IMG/VR virus record: IMGVR_UViG_3300036770_007495
Coordinates: 62,001-126,000 of that record
Strand: one strand, 5' to 3'
DNA: 64,000 nt
Source of the DNA: a virus
Below, one piece after another: positions 26,552-35,228 of the stretch. The notes beneath the pieces are model-generated. The model worked only from the letters and a program-made list of their open reading frames with translations, made no database searches and had not been told where the DNA came from. How positions within the stretch are numbered: position 1 is the stretch's first letter; each line of letters begins with the position of its first letter. The position numbers and the translations under genes were made by a program.

Positions 26552-27481
26552 TCATTGCTTAGGTGTCTTGATGTGGCAATATTCTGTATTGCTCAAAGAG
26601 CCATGCAGCAACATTTCACTTGACACACGTTCTGGATTGATGTCAATGCCACCGCGACGAGCATACAAGCAAACAACAGACAGTTCACTTGGCTTCAAAG
26701 CATCATGCAGACGTTTGTAAATGGTTTCACAAATTTCTTCATGAAAGTGACATTCATCACGGAATGAAATGATGTAGCGCAGCAATGATTCAGGCGTCAC
26801 AGTCTTGTTGCCTCTGATGTGAATCAAAACATCACCCCAGTCAGGCTGAGAAGTCACACGGCAATTGCTCTTGAGCAATGCACTATGATACCTGTATGGT
26901 TTGCCTTTGCTACCACGCACAGTTTCAGCATCAACAACTTCAAGCAGTTCAGGAGTTTCTTGATAAACAGTCACTTCACCTGCATCATAATTGTCTTCAA
27001 GAGTTTCATACTCTTCAAGACCATATTCATCTGAAACAGATGTCTGCTCACAAATTGCTTCATAATTGCTAAAGACCCTGACTTCAACTTCAGTTTCAAG
27101 CAATTCGCTAAGATCTTTTGCAGCTGTTTCAGCAATGACATTGTGAACTTCATGTGCATTGTTTCCCAACTTAGTCATGTTGAATGAGTTGAAATACAAT
27201 TTGATGGACTTGGATTCCACAATGTACTTGCTGGAGCAAGGATAAACAATCTTTGCAACGCCAGTCACAGGAACACCTTTGTTGGTCAGTGCAGAGATTT
27301 CATATGCATTCCAAGTATCATTGCCATAAAATGGTAAATCATCATCTTGAATGTTGAGATGCTTGCGATTGTTGCTACGAGGCTCTCTCACAAGAAGAGA
27401 TGCATCGTATTGAGACTTGTACTCCGAGGTCTTACCAAGGTGCACACTGATGTTGCTGTTGTCGAGTTTATCTAATGCCAT
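26552..27481 (-). CDS. queF: QueF, 7-cyano-7-deazaguanine reductase (long form)
   Basis: 309 residues, the long E. coli type. LGKTSEYKSQYDASLLVREP, the IVESKSIKLYFNSFNMTKL substrate-binding segment, then LLKSNCRVTSQPDWGDVLIH with the active-site Cys, SFRDECHFHEEICETIY and YARRGGIDINP are all diagnostic. It reduces preQ0 to preQ1 with NADPH. Last gene of a four-gene unit with DpdA, formyltransferase and kinase; it overlaps the kinase gene by 14 nt. In phages this product can end up in DNA or in tRNA. Confidence 0.95.
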   Translation of the reverse strand: MALDKLDNSNISVHLGKTSEYKSQYDASLLVREPRSNNRKHLNIQDDDLPFYGNDTWNAYEISALTNKGVPVTGVAKIVYPCSSKYIVESKSIKLYFNSFNMTKLGNNAHEVHNVIAETAAKDLSELLETEVEVRVFSNYEAICEQTSVSDEYGLEEYETLEDNYDAGEVTVYQETPELLEVVDAETVRGSKGKPYRYHSALLKSNCRVTSQPDWGDVLIHIRGNKTVTPESLLRYIISFRDECHFHEEICETIYKRLHDALKPSELSVVCLYARRGGIDINPERVSSEMLLHGSLSNTEYCHIKTPKQ

Positions 27482-28013
27482 ATTTGTTGAGTGTTTGTTT
27501 GATTGTTTGCATGCGCTGTTCCACTGTCCCTGACAATTCTACCAGTTGTTCTGGTTTGCACCAATTGTGAATTTTATATTCCATTGCTGCAACAATTTGC
27601 TTTCTAAAATCTACATCTGTAGATCTTTCACCATCATCTACCAAATCAAAATCTGCAGAACAATAGAATACAAGATCTATTTTTTGCAACAGAACACTAA
27701 ACAAGTTCCATGCATAATTGTATACCCATGCACTCACTTTGTTTTTCTTGTAAAGCCATTCTGTATAAACCAAACCATCAATGATGCACCGATCCATGAT
27801 GACATCACCTGCAATGAATGAATTGGTGAGATGTTGATTAAGAATCAGCAACTGCGTAACATCACCTGCATGCTCATTGATGGGAACATTGTAAGTGCGC
27901 TTCACATAACGAGTCACTTCATCAACATAAGTCACAGGCAAATTGAGTTTTTTACACTCATTGAGCAGAGTACTTTTGCCAGTGGATTGAGCTCCAGTAA
28001 AACTAATGACCAT
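27468..28013 (-). CDS. NadR/AAA_28-like P-loop nucleotide kinase
   Basis: 181 residues. Walker A GAQSTGKSTL at residues 7-16; then VDEVTRYVKRTYNVP, DRCIIDGLVYTEWLY (a DR lid motif as in deoxynucleoside and NadR-type kinases) and DVDFRKQIVAAM. Such ATPases phosphorylate small nucleosides or ribosides. It lies between a formyltransferase and QueF, overlapping the latter. Substrate unknown; a role in the 7-deazaguanine or nucleotide salvage route is inferred from position only. Confidence 0.75.
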   Translation of the reverse strand: MVISFTGAQSTGKSTLLNECKKLNLPVTYVDEVTRYVKRTYNVPINEHAGDVTQLLILNQHLTNSFIAGDVIMDRCIIDGLVYTEWLYKKNKVSAWVYNYAWNLFSVLLQKIDLVFYCSADFDLVDDGERSTDVDFRKQIVAAMEYKIHNWCKPEQLVELSGTVEQRMQTIKQTLNKYGIR

Positions 28014-28016
28014 GTA

Positions 28017-28565
28017 TTATAGTAATGTCTTGAGAAGTTTAATCCACTGTTCAATGGAAGTTTTTTTGAGAGTTGCAATGGTTTCTTCTACACTCTTGCA
28101 ATGTGCAATGGCTACCTCATCATGCATCACAATGGGACCACCATCCACTTCTGCAGTAACGCGATGAATGACACAACCACTAAAAGGCAATTTCAGTTCA
28201 AAAGCTTTCTTTTGAGGATCTTTGCCTTTGAGCTGAGGAAACTTTTTGATGTCTCCAGGATGCCCATTGAAGATTTGATATCGTTGACACACATCTCCAG
28301 GCACAATTTTGAGCCACCCATGCAGAGTTACAAGAGGCTCATCACCTGCTGAAAAAGCATCAAACAAAGAGTTGTAGAGCTTGCTCTCTACTTTGCTCTT
28401 TGCATCAACTTGAACTAGCATGCTTTTGTTCCAAATGGAAGCATCAACTTCAGCAGCATTTGTAACAACAACGTCAGGCCATTTGTTGAGTCGTTTGCAG
28501 ACTTCTTGCAACTCACTGCCTGTTTGTGAGAACATTGCAAACCAGCATCGCTTTACATCACTCAT
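28017..28565 (-). CDS. formyltransferase (PurN / Met-tRNA formyltransferase fold)
   Basis: 182 residues. LVTLHGWLKIVPGDVCQRYQ, then IFNGHPGDIKKFPQLKGKD with the N-x-H-P catalytic motif, and FSGCVIHRVTAEVDGGPIV with the conserved Asp, match the N10-formyltetrahydrofolate-dependent formyltransferases. GAR formyltransferase (PurN) is the usual phage version. As the same phage encodes an initiator tRNA, a methionyl-tRNA formyltransferase is a real alternative, but the C-terminal tRNA-binding domain of Fmt is missing. The ATG at 28565 follows the DpdA stop by 1 nt. Confidence 0.75.
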   Translation of the reverse strand: MSDVKRCWFAMFSQTGSELQEVCKRLNKWPDVVVTNAAEVDASIWNKSMLVQVDAKSKVESKLYNSLFDAFSAGDEPLVTLHGWLKIVPGDVCQRYQIFNGHPGDIKKFPQLKGKDPQKKAFELKLPFSGCVIHRVTAEVDGGPIVMHDEVAIAHCKSVEETIATLKKTSIEQWIKLLKTLL

Positions 28566-28566
28566 A

Positions 28567-29364
28567 TTATTTGACAATGTTTTTGAAATGCATGATGTTG
28601 TATTCAATGCGCTTCATTTCTTCATCTGAAACTTTGTGATCAATCATCTCCACAAGCTTTTGAGAAGGCTTGATTTCAAGACCGTGCTCACCATTGTACA
28701 AATATCCTTTGATGCCTGCAACAACAGGATTGCTTGTATCAATGGAGTGAATGTTGTGAATGCAGTGATCTCTGTAAAAGCCAAATTCTTTGGCAATGGA
28801 GCAACCAAGCAAATGGTGCGGCTTTTTGTAATTCCAAATGCCATCAGCAATGAGATTCTTGATGAATCGAATTCGACCATCACACTGACGCTGCAGCTTA
28901 TTGGATCCAATGCCTGTGCCTTGATAGTAACTCAAATCAAAACTAATGGCAATCATGTCAGCACTTTCAGACATGAACTGATAACAATTTGCCAATTCAG
29001 CATACGTTCTGCCCTGCACCGTGCCAATTTTTACACCAGGCAGACCAGTATAAGTGCTTCCAAAGTTGATGAAGTTTTGAATGGTTTCTTCACCATTCTC
29101 GAGAACATCTGGCAACACATAATATGACGGCTGAAGCTTTTCAATCCAATCTGCAAATTTGTCAGCATCAAATGCTGTACCCAATTCAAAGATGCTGTTG
29201 TCAAGTAGCACATCTCTGTGAAGCTTGTGACGAGCATTGTAGAAAAAATTGTAATATTCTGGATGAGTCTCAAACAGATGAACCAATGCATAATCATAGT
29301 CTGTCTGTGGCTGAACTTTGCTCAGAATAGAGATTGGAGCTTCGTGTGCAATTTTAGGAGTCAT
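28567..29364 (-). CDS. dpdA: DpdA-like 7-deazaguanine DNA transglycosylase
   Basis: 265 residues. VLLDNSIFELGTAFDADKFA, then SYYVLPDVLENGEETI and PGVKIGTVQGRTYAELANCY correspond to the nucleophile and substrate loops of tRNA-guanine transglycosylase-related enzymes (Asp residues and the VQG motif). The short length and the phage context fit DpdA, which swaps guanine in DNA for a 7-deazaguanine, rather than a bacterial Tgt. QueF in the same unit and QueE, QueD and FolE elsewhere in the window support this. The ATG at 29364 is preferred over a TTG nine codons upstream. Confidence 0.68.
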   Translation of the reverse strand: MTPKIAHEAPISILSKVQPQTDYDYALVHLFETHPEYYNFFYNARHKLHRDVLLDNSIFELGTAFDADKFADWIEKLQPSYYVLPDVLENGEETIQNFINFGSTYTGLPGVKIGTVQGRTYAELANCYQFMSESADMIAISFDLSYYQGTGIGSNKLQRQCDGRIRFIKNLIADGIWNYKKPHHLLGCSIAKEFGFYRDHCIHNIHSIDTSNPVVAGIKGYLYNGEHGLEIKPSQKLVEMIDHKVSDEEMKRIEYNIMHFKNIVK

Positions 29365-29400
29365 TGCCAACAATATACATGGTGTTCTCAAATTTTCAAC

Positions 29401-29407
29401 TTAAATA
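29401..29407 (+). promoter_or_regulatory. late-promoter box TTAAATA
   Basis: TTAAATA 6 nt before the ATG at 29414, in the divergent gap upstream of dpdA. Confidence 0.6.
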
Positions 29408-29413
29408 TCTAAT

Positions 29414-29980
29414 ATGTTACCCAAAGTAGGAAGTTTTCTCAACAATGCGACCAGCACTTTTGATCAAATCACAAAAATTGCCAAAGGCATCATGTGTATC
29501 CCGTCTTTGCTTGGAACTTTGTTTTCAGGTGGCGGTCTCAAGTCTTTTGGTGCAGCAGTTTTAGCATCAGCAGGTAACATTGTATCAACCATTGTTCAGA
29601 ATGAAATTGCTCTCATTGGCAATCTTGTTAGTCAAGCATTGAGACAATTGTATAGAGATGTAATGTCCATCATCAGGACATTCAAAGCCGTCTTTGATAC
29701 TGTTGCTAAATTGCGTCAAAAGACTCAAGATACTCTTGATTATGTTAAGAATACAGAAAACTGTGCATATGCAGCAGGTGACTTGGTCTCATGTGTTTTG
29801 ATTTCAGCAACCAACTTGCAAAAAACCATCAGAAAGCCTGCACAAAAATTAGATGAATTCAACAACAAATTGTATGATGCAGTTGGTGGATCCACTGGAA
29901 CACTCAACAACTATGTCAATAAAAATTTGCAATTTCTCGACAAAGCAAAGATGCAAATGAATCTGCAAAATCTACTATGA
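29414..29980 (+). CDS. hypothetical tail-associated protein
   Basis: 188 residues, helical and amphipathic: a hydrophobic first third (IMCIPSLLGTLFSGGGLKSF) and coiled-coil-like stretches (LRQLYRDVMSIIRTFKAVFD). No signal or catalytic motif. It overlaps the gp5-like spike gene by 4 nt (ATGA) and shares its late box, so a baseplate or tail-tip partner, chaperone or tape-related protein is plausible. Family not recognised. Confidence 0.6.
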   Translation: MLPKVGSFLNNATSTFDQITKIAKGIMCIPSLLGTLFSGGGLKSFGAAVLASAGNIVSTIVQNEIALIGNLVSQALRQLYRDVMSIIRTFKAVFDTVAKLRQKTQDTLDYVKNTENCAYAAGDLVSCVLISATNLQKTIRKPAQKLDEFNNKLYDAVGGSTGTLNNYVNKNLQFLDKAKMQMNLQNLL

Positions 29981-32394
29981 ACGAACAACTTCTTCCAGGT
30001 GATGAGCCAACCAACATCAAGCAAATGGTGCTGGAAAACAACATTTATGGCATGCAATTTTCGGGATTTTATCGCGGCATTGCGATTCAAAACAATGATC
30101 CTGAGAGACGTGGCCGTGTCAAAGTTTACATTCCTGCATTTGCACCTCAAATTTACAATCAATGGTATGATCAAGATGATACCAACAAAAGCTTTCGATT
30201 TCCAGCAGGTAGCAACATTTACAAAAATGAAGCATCTCTCAAATTAATTTTTGAAGAAGCTAAGAAAATTTTGCCATGGGCTGAACAAGCATCATCATTG
30301 CTCGGAGCAGGCTCACCAGGTACATACGTCAAATCAAGTGATGTAGCAACCATCAGCGACAGCAGCTCTGCAAAGTTGCCTGCACCAGGCGGTGCTTTGA
30401 ACGTTGATGGCATTGGTGAGAAGGCAGGCTTCTTGTATGAGACTCCTGTAGGACAACTCAAAGATGGTTTCAATGGATACAATGCTGATGGAATGCCTGA
30501 AACCAATCCATACGCATTTCAATTCAAACCATCTACTTACAGCAATTGCACCAAAGGTGTTTTTACAGTGCCTGATGTAGGTGCAAACGTCTGGGTGTTT
30601 TTTGAGAATGGCAACATTGAAAGCCCCATTTATTTTGCCTACAGTTTTGACAAAAGCGATTGGCAAAAAGTCAATGAGATGGTCAATGCTGATGAAACCA
30701 ATGCAGGCATCAACTATCCAGGTGCATTTGAAAATTCTAAGAGTGGGGACCCACAAGCTTACAAAAAAGGCAAAACTGTTTGGAACTCCAAAGGCGGAAC
30801 CATTGAAGTCATTGACACGGACGACAATGAATCAGTAAAAATTACCCATGCAAGTGGTTCCTTTTTGCAGCTTCACAAATTAGCTACTACAAATCTTGTC
30901 ACTGGCAATGATCAAAAATTGGTGCTCAAAACACAATTTGAAACCATCACCAACAACAAAAATGTTCACGTCAAGAAAACATACAACATTGGTGTTGATG
31001 AATCAAGATGGACACGCATTGGTGATTGGAGAAATAGGGATGCTTACCAGCAATGGGTTGAGTTGAATCGCCCCATTGCAGACACAAGATCACGTTTTGC
31101 AATCAAGCGCTCTGCAGGAGCACCACACACATCTTCTTTGACTGTGCCTGCAGGTAGCGTGAATCAACAGCGAAGTGGATCATTTGCTTCAAATCCTGTG
31201 CTGAGTCAACAGCCTGTTGCAGTTGCATCTGCTTCCATTCCAAACAACATTTATGAGTCAACTCCTGTAGCAAGTGAGCAAGATGGCAATCAGGCAGGTA
31301 CGCTTGAGACAGCTGTGCGTCAGGTTGCTACAGATTCTTCTGATGCTGTTGCAACATCTATTCCAGTCAATGAGTTTGCTATTGCGGCAGGCAAGCGCGG
31401 CTCAAACAACTTTGTTGGTTCAGATCCTAAACTGTCTGCATCAACTCAAGACGGCAAATGGGATGTTGATGAGAGCTATGCTGACATCAGCAATTTTGAA
31501 ACAGCACAAAGTCAAAGAATGCTTGAATATGAGCAGAAGTTTGGCACAGGTGGTGATGAGACCATTGAAATTCTTCGACACAAATATGAAGTTGTAGGCG
31601 GAGCTTTCAATGATACTCAAAGCGTTAGAGTTGATTCAGTTGGACGAACTGAATTCAATGAGATGCTCATTTGTACAAAAACAGCATTTGCTTCACAAAA
31701 GCCAAGTCCATTGGTTGAGCGTGTTGCCAATGATGGTAAATTTCCATGTGGTAATTATTCATTGACCATTTGCAACAGCTTCAACTGCACAGTTGGTAGC
31801 GGTGGTATTCATATGACAACTCTTGGCACAGTTGATTTGGCTGGATCACAAGTTGTAATTTCTGGCTCAAATGAACTCATCATGAGCTCACCCGGTGATG
31901 TAAAAATTGTTTCTGGTAGTCGTTTCAATGTTACTGCTGACATTGTTACATTGCGTCAATCAGAAGGTAAACAAGTTGGCATTGATTGCAGCTTGGGTGT
32001 GCGCAACAATGTAATCATTGGTGGTGGTGCATATGTTGAAGGTGAGTTGTTTGTGAACCATGTTACAGCACCAGTTGAAATTCAAGAAACAGAGCTCACA
32101 AAACTGTATGGTAGACCAGACAATGAGAATAAAAAAGTCATTGGCTATGTCAAGGTAAATAATCAATGGCAGCCAGTCTATTCATGTGTGCCAGAAGAGG
32201 GTAGATTCAATGATGCAGACAGCATCATCAATGTTCCACATTCTCACAACTTTAGAAACTTGCCACTCAAGCTTGTTGACAACAATGCAAGTGTGCGAAC
32301 AGCTGCTATGCCAATGAACAAAGGAACAGCGCCAGTTGTTGCTGGCGCTGTCTCAAATGGCAAAAAGACTATTTCTAAAGTTGAATTGAGTTAA
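29977..32394 (+). CDS. gp5: gp5-like baseplate spike / hub protein
   Basis: 805 residues. GFYRGIAIQNNDPERRGRVK then VYIPAFAP is the OB-fold opening of gp5/VgrG-type spikes; FTVPDVGANVWVFFENGN continues it. The C-terminal half has short repeats typical of a triple-stranded beta-helix (GGIHMTTLGTVDLAGSQVVI, then GSNELIMSSPGDVKIVSGSR). T4 gp5 carries a lysozyme domain between these parts; none is recognisable here. It forms the membrane-piercing tip of the contractile tail. Confidence 0.85.
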   Translation: MNEQLLPGDEPTNIKQMVLENNIYGMQFSGFYRGIAIQNNDPERRGRVKVYIPAFAPQIYNQWYDQDDTNKSFRFPAGSNIYKNEASLKLIFEEAKKILPWAEQASSLLGAGSPGTYVKSSDVATISDSSSAKLPAPGGALNVDGIGEKAGFLYETPVGQLKDGFNGYNADGMPETNPYAFQFKPSTYSNCTKGVFTVPDVGANVWVFFENGNIESPIYFAYSFDKSDWQKVNEMVNADETNAGINYPGAFENSKSGDPQAYKKGKTVWNSKGGTIEVIDTDDNESVKITHASGSFLQLHKLATTNLVTGNDQKLVLKTQFETITNNKNVHVKKTYNIGVDESRWTRIGDWRNRDAYQQWVELNRPIADTRSRFAIKRSAGAPHTSSLTVPAGSVNQQRSGSFASNPVLSQQPVAVASASIPNNIYESTPVASEQDGNQAGTLETAVRQVATDSSDAVATSIPVNEFAIAAGKRGSNNFVGSDPKLSASTQDGKWDVDESYADISNFETAQSQRMLEYEQKFGTGGDETIEILRHKYEVVGGAFNDTQSVRVDSVGRTEFNEMLICTKTAFASQKPSPLVERVANDGKFPCGNYSLTICNSFNCTVGSGGIHMTTLGTVDLAGSQVVISGSNELIMSSPGDVKIVSGSRFNVTADIVTLRQSEGKQVGIDCSLGVRNNVIIGGGAYVEGELFVNHVTAPVEIQETELTKLYGRPDNENKKVIGYVKVNNQWQPVYSCVPEEGRFNDADSIINVPHSHNFRNLPLKLVDNNASVRTAAMPMNKGTAPVVAGAVSNGKKTISKVELS

Positions 32395-32924
32395 AGAATC
32401 TCATCAACCAAACCATACTCAAGGCATTGTGTAGAATCCATCCACAAGTCTGATTTGAGCAATTCATCCAACTTCTTTGCAGGAATCTTGGTATGCTTCT
32501 TGTAGATGTTTTTGATGAGCTCCATGAACTGTCTGGTGTTCTTGATTTCATCTTCCATCTCTTCAAGCTTGCCACCACTTTCACTTCTGATTTGGTGAAT
32601 GAGCATTGATGAATATTTGCCAATGAAGCGGCGATGTGCAACGCTAGAGATGAGTGTTGCAGCACTAGCAGCACCACCATCAACATAGGTGTAAACTTTG
32701 CTCTTCAATGTTCTGATGGTATCAATTGTTGCAAGTGCAGCAATGACAGATCCTCCAAATGAATTGATGTGCAGATGAATTACAGGCTCTGAAATGTGTG
32801 CAAGCTCCTTGTCGATTTTGCGTAATGTTGCATTGAGGTGCAAGCATGTTTCAATGTCGATGTCGGCATAAAACCAAATGCGGTTATCTTGGTGTACAAG
32901 GAATTCTTTTACGAAGTCAGACAT
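32391..32924 (-). CDS. ClpP-like serine protease
   Basis: 177 residues. PVIHLHINSFGGSVIAALAT, then DGGAASAATLISSVAHRRFI with the catalytic Ser in G-x-A-A-S, MLIHQIRSES with the catalytic His, and a later Asp (DLWMDSTQC) give the ClpP triad. Phage ClpP-like proteases often act in head maturation or on host targets. I chose the ATG at 32924, 4 nt after the stop of the small upstream gene; an in-frame ATG seven codons earlier overlaps that gene. It converges with the gp5-like gene (4-nt overlap). Confidence 0.88.
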   Translation of the reverse strand: MSDFVKEFLVHQDNRIWFYADIDIETCLHLNATLRKIDKELAHISEPVIHLHINSFGGSVIAALATIDTIRTLKSKVYTYVDGGAASAATLISSVAHRRFIGKYSSMLIHQIRSESGGKLEEMEDEIKNTRQFMELIKNIYKKHTKIPAKKLDELLKSDLWMDSTQCLEYGLVDEIL

Positions 32925-32928
32925 AGTG

Positions 32929-33096
32929 TTAGTGTTGGAGATCATTGATAATTTCCTTGATGAGACTCAGTTGTTTTGCTGCAACATCATATTGCACTGC
33001 ATCTTCATCGTCCATGATTGTTTCATTATTGAATGAATTCAACTGCTCTTCAAGAGCTGTTTTTCGCTGAATCCATTTTTGAATGATGTCATTCAT
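32929..33096 (-). CDS. small hypothetical protein
   Basis: 55 residues, acidic and helical (IIQKWIQRKTALEEQLNSFN, then DEDAVQYDVAAKQLSLIKEI), likely a short coiled coil. It is tightly placed between NrdB and ClpP genes, and a CTAAATA box overlapping the NrdB stop lies 6 nt before its ATG. Function unknown. Confidence 0.65.
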   Translation of the reverse strand: MNDIIQKWIQRKTALEEQLNSFNNETIMDDEDAVQYDVAAKQLSLIKEIINDLQH

Positions 33097-33102
33097 CTGA
33101 CG

Positions 33103-33109
33103 TATTTAG
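33103..33109 (-). promoter_or_regulatory. late-promoter box CTAAATA
   Basis: CTAAATA on the - strand, 6 nt before the start at 33096; could give the ClpP gene a late transcript separate from the reductase genes. Confidence 0.5.
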
Positions 33110-34107
33110 AAGTCGTCATCCAAAGCTCCAGCAGATTGGTACTCTGTAACACGGGTTTCAAAGAAATTTTTTGCTTTGAGCAAATCCTGAACTTCAGACA
33201 AGAAGTCAAAAGGATTTTTATCGTTCTTGAATCTGTATTTGATGCCGACACTTTCCAGGCGGCGATTGCCAATGTATTGCATGTAGTCAATGAACATACC
33301 TGCATTGAGACCCAAAATGCCATTTGACAATACATCATGAGCATAATTGATTTCAAGCTGCACTGCTTCAATGATGCACTGAGTCAGATCTGCTTCAAAT
33401 TCAGCATCCCATACATCAGGATACTGCTCCTTGATCTTGGTGATGAGAGAAGCACCAAACGCAATGTGCAAAGATTCATCACGCAGGGTATATTCAATCT
33501 GCTCACCAATGCCTGGAATCTTGTGCTTGAGAGCTAGCAACATGGCAAAGCCGCTGAAGAAGAAAGTGCCTTCACACACAACCCAATACAAGAAAGCGGC
33601 TTTGGTGATTGCTTTGCGACCTTCTGTTGTAGATGCATCAACTCCTTTGTTGATGGTCTTGGTAACCTTCATCAAAAACTCATCTTTGGCTCTGATGCTT
33701 GGAATATTTGCATATGCTTCATACACTTCATCTACGTCAAGCTTGAGTGAATCGCAAATGTAAACAATGGTATCATTGTGTAAGCATTCTTCCCAAATCT
33801 GACGAGCCATGTATTGGCGACACTCAGGATCAGTGATGTGCTTGAACATGGTAACCAAGTTGTTACCTACAAGAGATTCAGATCCTGCAAAGAAGCCAAG
33901 GCAGCGCTTGATGACAAGTTTTTCTGCTTCAGAAATGGTGCCATTGCTCCAGTTTTGAATGTCTCTTGTCATTGGAATATCTTCTGGATTCCAGTGATTG
34001 TTTTTGCCCTTGCGGTACAATTCCCATGCCCATTTATTAACATGTGGAAGAATTTGATTTACACCTTCTGCTTGTTTACCGAAAATCTCACCAGTTTTTT
34101 TGCGCAT
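33106..34107 (-). CDS. nrdB: NrdB, class I ribonucleotide reductase small subunit, class Ic-like
   Basis: 333 residues. Metal-ligand segments are present: GSESLVGNN with Glu as first ligand, WEECLHNDTIVYICDSL with E-x-x-H, CEGTFFFSGF, and YTLRDESLHIAFG with E-x-x-H. The residue at the place of the radical Tyr (four after the first His) is Ile, and the first ligand is Glu rather than Asp. Both are features of the chlamydial class Ic enzymes, which use a Mn/Fe site without a tyrosyl radical (there the residue is Phe). It pairs with NrdA at 35229. The start at 34107 is preferred because the late box directly abuts the ATG at 34116. Confidence 0.93.
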   Translation of the reverse strand: MRKKTGEIFGKQAEGVNQILPHVNKWAWELYRKGKNNHWNPEDIPMTRDIQNWSNGTISEAEKLVIKRCLGFFAGSESLVGNNLVTMFKHITDPECRQYMARQIWEECLHNDTIVYICDSLKLDVDEVYEAYANIPSIRAKDEFLMKVTKTINKGVDASTTEGRKAITKAAFLYWVVCEGTFFFSGFAMLLALKHKIPGIGEQIEYTLRDESLHIAFGASLITKIKEQYPDVWDAEFEADLTQCIIEAVQLEINYAHDVLSNGILGLNAGMFIDYMQYIGNRRLESVGIKYRFKNDKNPFDFLSEVQDLLKAKNFFETRVTEYQSAGALDDDF

Positions 34108-34116
34108 ATGTGTCAT

Positions 34117-34123
34117 TATTTAT
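34117..34123 (-). promoter_or_regulatory. late-promoter box ATAAATA
   Basis: ATAAATA on the - strand, 9 nt before the preferred nrdB start and touching the ATG at 34116. Confidence 0.5.
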
Positions 34124-34127
34124 CTTG

Positions 34128-34370
34128 TTACTGTAGCTGCAAATTTGTAAAATCAATGAGTTTTGTCTTTAAACTTTGATAAATTTCTTTGCCGCATTCA
34201 TTGAGCTTAGATTCAGTTTGCTGCATTTTTTTACCAAGAATATTTAGCTTCACACATTGCAGAGAATCCAAGTCAAACTCAAACTGTGAATCTTGTTGCA
34301 TGATTGCAAAAAGTAGACTAAGTTCATCATGCGTTAATTCTGACTCAAGCCATTGTCTGTGTAACATCAT
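34128..34370 (-). CDS. small hypothetical protein upstream of nrdB
   Basis: 80 residues, helical, no membrane segment (LESELTHDELSLLFAIMQQD, ILGKKMQQTESKLNECGKEI). It starts with two successive ATG codons at 34370 and 34367. Same direction as nrdB, 20 nt upstream of it. No family is recognised; the divergent gene at 34383 starts 12 nt away. Confidence 0.55.
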   Translation of the reverse strand: MMLHRQWLESELTHDELSLLFAIMQQDSQFEFDLDSLQCVKLNILGKKMQQTESKLNECGKEIYQSLKTKLIDFTNLQLQ

Positions 34371-34375
34371 AAATA
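34369..34375 (+). promoter_or_regulatory. late-promoter box ATAAATA
   Basis: ATAAATA 7 nt before the ATG at 34383. Confidence 0.6.
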
Positions 34376-34382
34376 AAAGAAT

Positions 34383-35219
34383 ATGCAATTGTTGTTTGAA
34401 CAATACTTTACGGATGCTCTCGATTTTTCAAGGGATTTGTATAAAAAACTTAGAAACAGCACGGAAATTTATCCTGCTGGCGAGGATGTAATATACAAAC
34501 TTTCTGATGATCCATTAATTGATGTAATTTTTGTTAGAACTCCAAATTTAGGCATGCAAACTGCTCTTGGTGGTTTTTATAGAGCAACCAAAGGAAAACG
34601 CAGCACAGTTACACTTAAAAATGGTAAAAAGGCACGACGCATGCTAGTGCTGGGCGGTGAAATTGCAATCAATGTTGCTAACATCATTCAAAAATATCGT
34701 CATATGTTTCCAATATACAAGGAGATTGCACCTGCCATCATCAAAATTAAAAAAAATAGTTACGCATTCTCTGATGATGTCAATGCACTACACTTTGCTA
34801 CCATTGTAAAGGAACTCATTGATACTAACTTTTTTGCACATGTTTTTGCACACGAAGTTCAGCATTTTTACAATCCTTGGGTACACAAACGCGCTGAATC
34901 ACATCGCAAAGTCAAAACTGATTTGCCATTAACACAAGATGAGCAACGTGATCTTAATTATCTGCGCTCCAATGCTGAGGTAGATAGCCGCACCATTGAA
35001 GCAGCTGTTCGTGTCATTGGTGCACAAGGCATGCAACATGTGTTTGATGAAAACACTCCTGAAAATCAAAAGAAATTTGTAATAGCGTGCATACAGGATT
35101 TTATCAATACTGAAGTTTGGGATGTTTATCCAGAATGGCTGCGCAACAAATTGATCAGGCGCTGGAGCAAAATTTACCAGCACGAGATGCAAAGACGGTT
35201 CCGTGCTGGTAAACTCTAA
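34383..35219 (+). CDS. zincin-type metalloprotease-like protein
   Basis: 278 residues. FFAHVFAHEVQHFYNPWVHK contains HExxH (HEVQH), the zincin active-site helix, and a downstream NAEVDSRTIEAAV supplies a possible third ligand (Glu). No signal peptide. Proteins of this size with HExxH occur in T4-like marine phages near tail genes but have no assigned substrate. Isolated + strand late gene between the two reductase genes. Confidence 0.7.
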   Translation: MQLLFEQYFTDALDFSRDLYKKLRNSTEIYPAGEDVIYKLSDDPLIDVIFVRTPNLGMQTALGGFYRATKGKRSTVTLKNGKKARRMLVLGGEIAINVANIIQKYRHMFPIYKEIAPAIIKIKKNSYAFSDDVNALHFATIVKELIDTNFFAHVFAHEVQHFYNPWVHKRAESHRKVKTDLPLTQDEQRDLNYLRSNAEVDSRTIEAAVRVIGAQGMQHVFDENTPENQKKFVIACIQDFINTEVWDVYPEWLRNKLIRRWSKIYQHEMQRRFRAGKL

Positions 35220-35228
35220 CTGTTTATC

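Noticed and set aside
28014-28024. TATAAT directly before the nucleotide-kinase start on the - strand
   Set aside because: It ends 2 nt before the ATG, too close for a promoter of that gene, no -35 box is present and the gene follows its upstream neighbour closely.
32331-32352. Perfect palindrome around CAGCGCCAG in the gp5-like gene, considered as a terminator
   Set aside because: It lies inside the coding sequence near the 3' end and no T tract follows; codon use for Ala/Pro/Val explains it.
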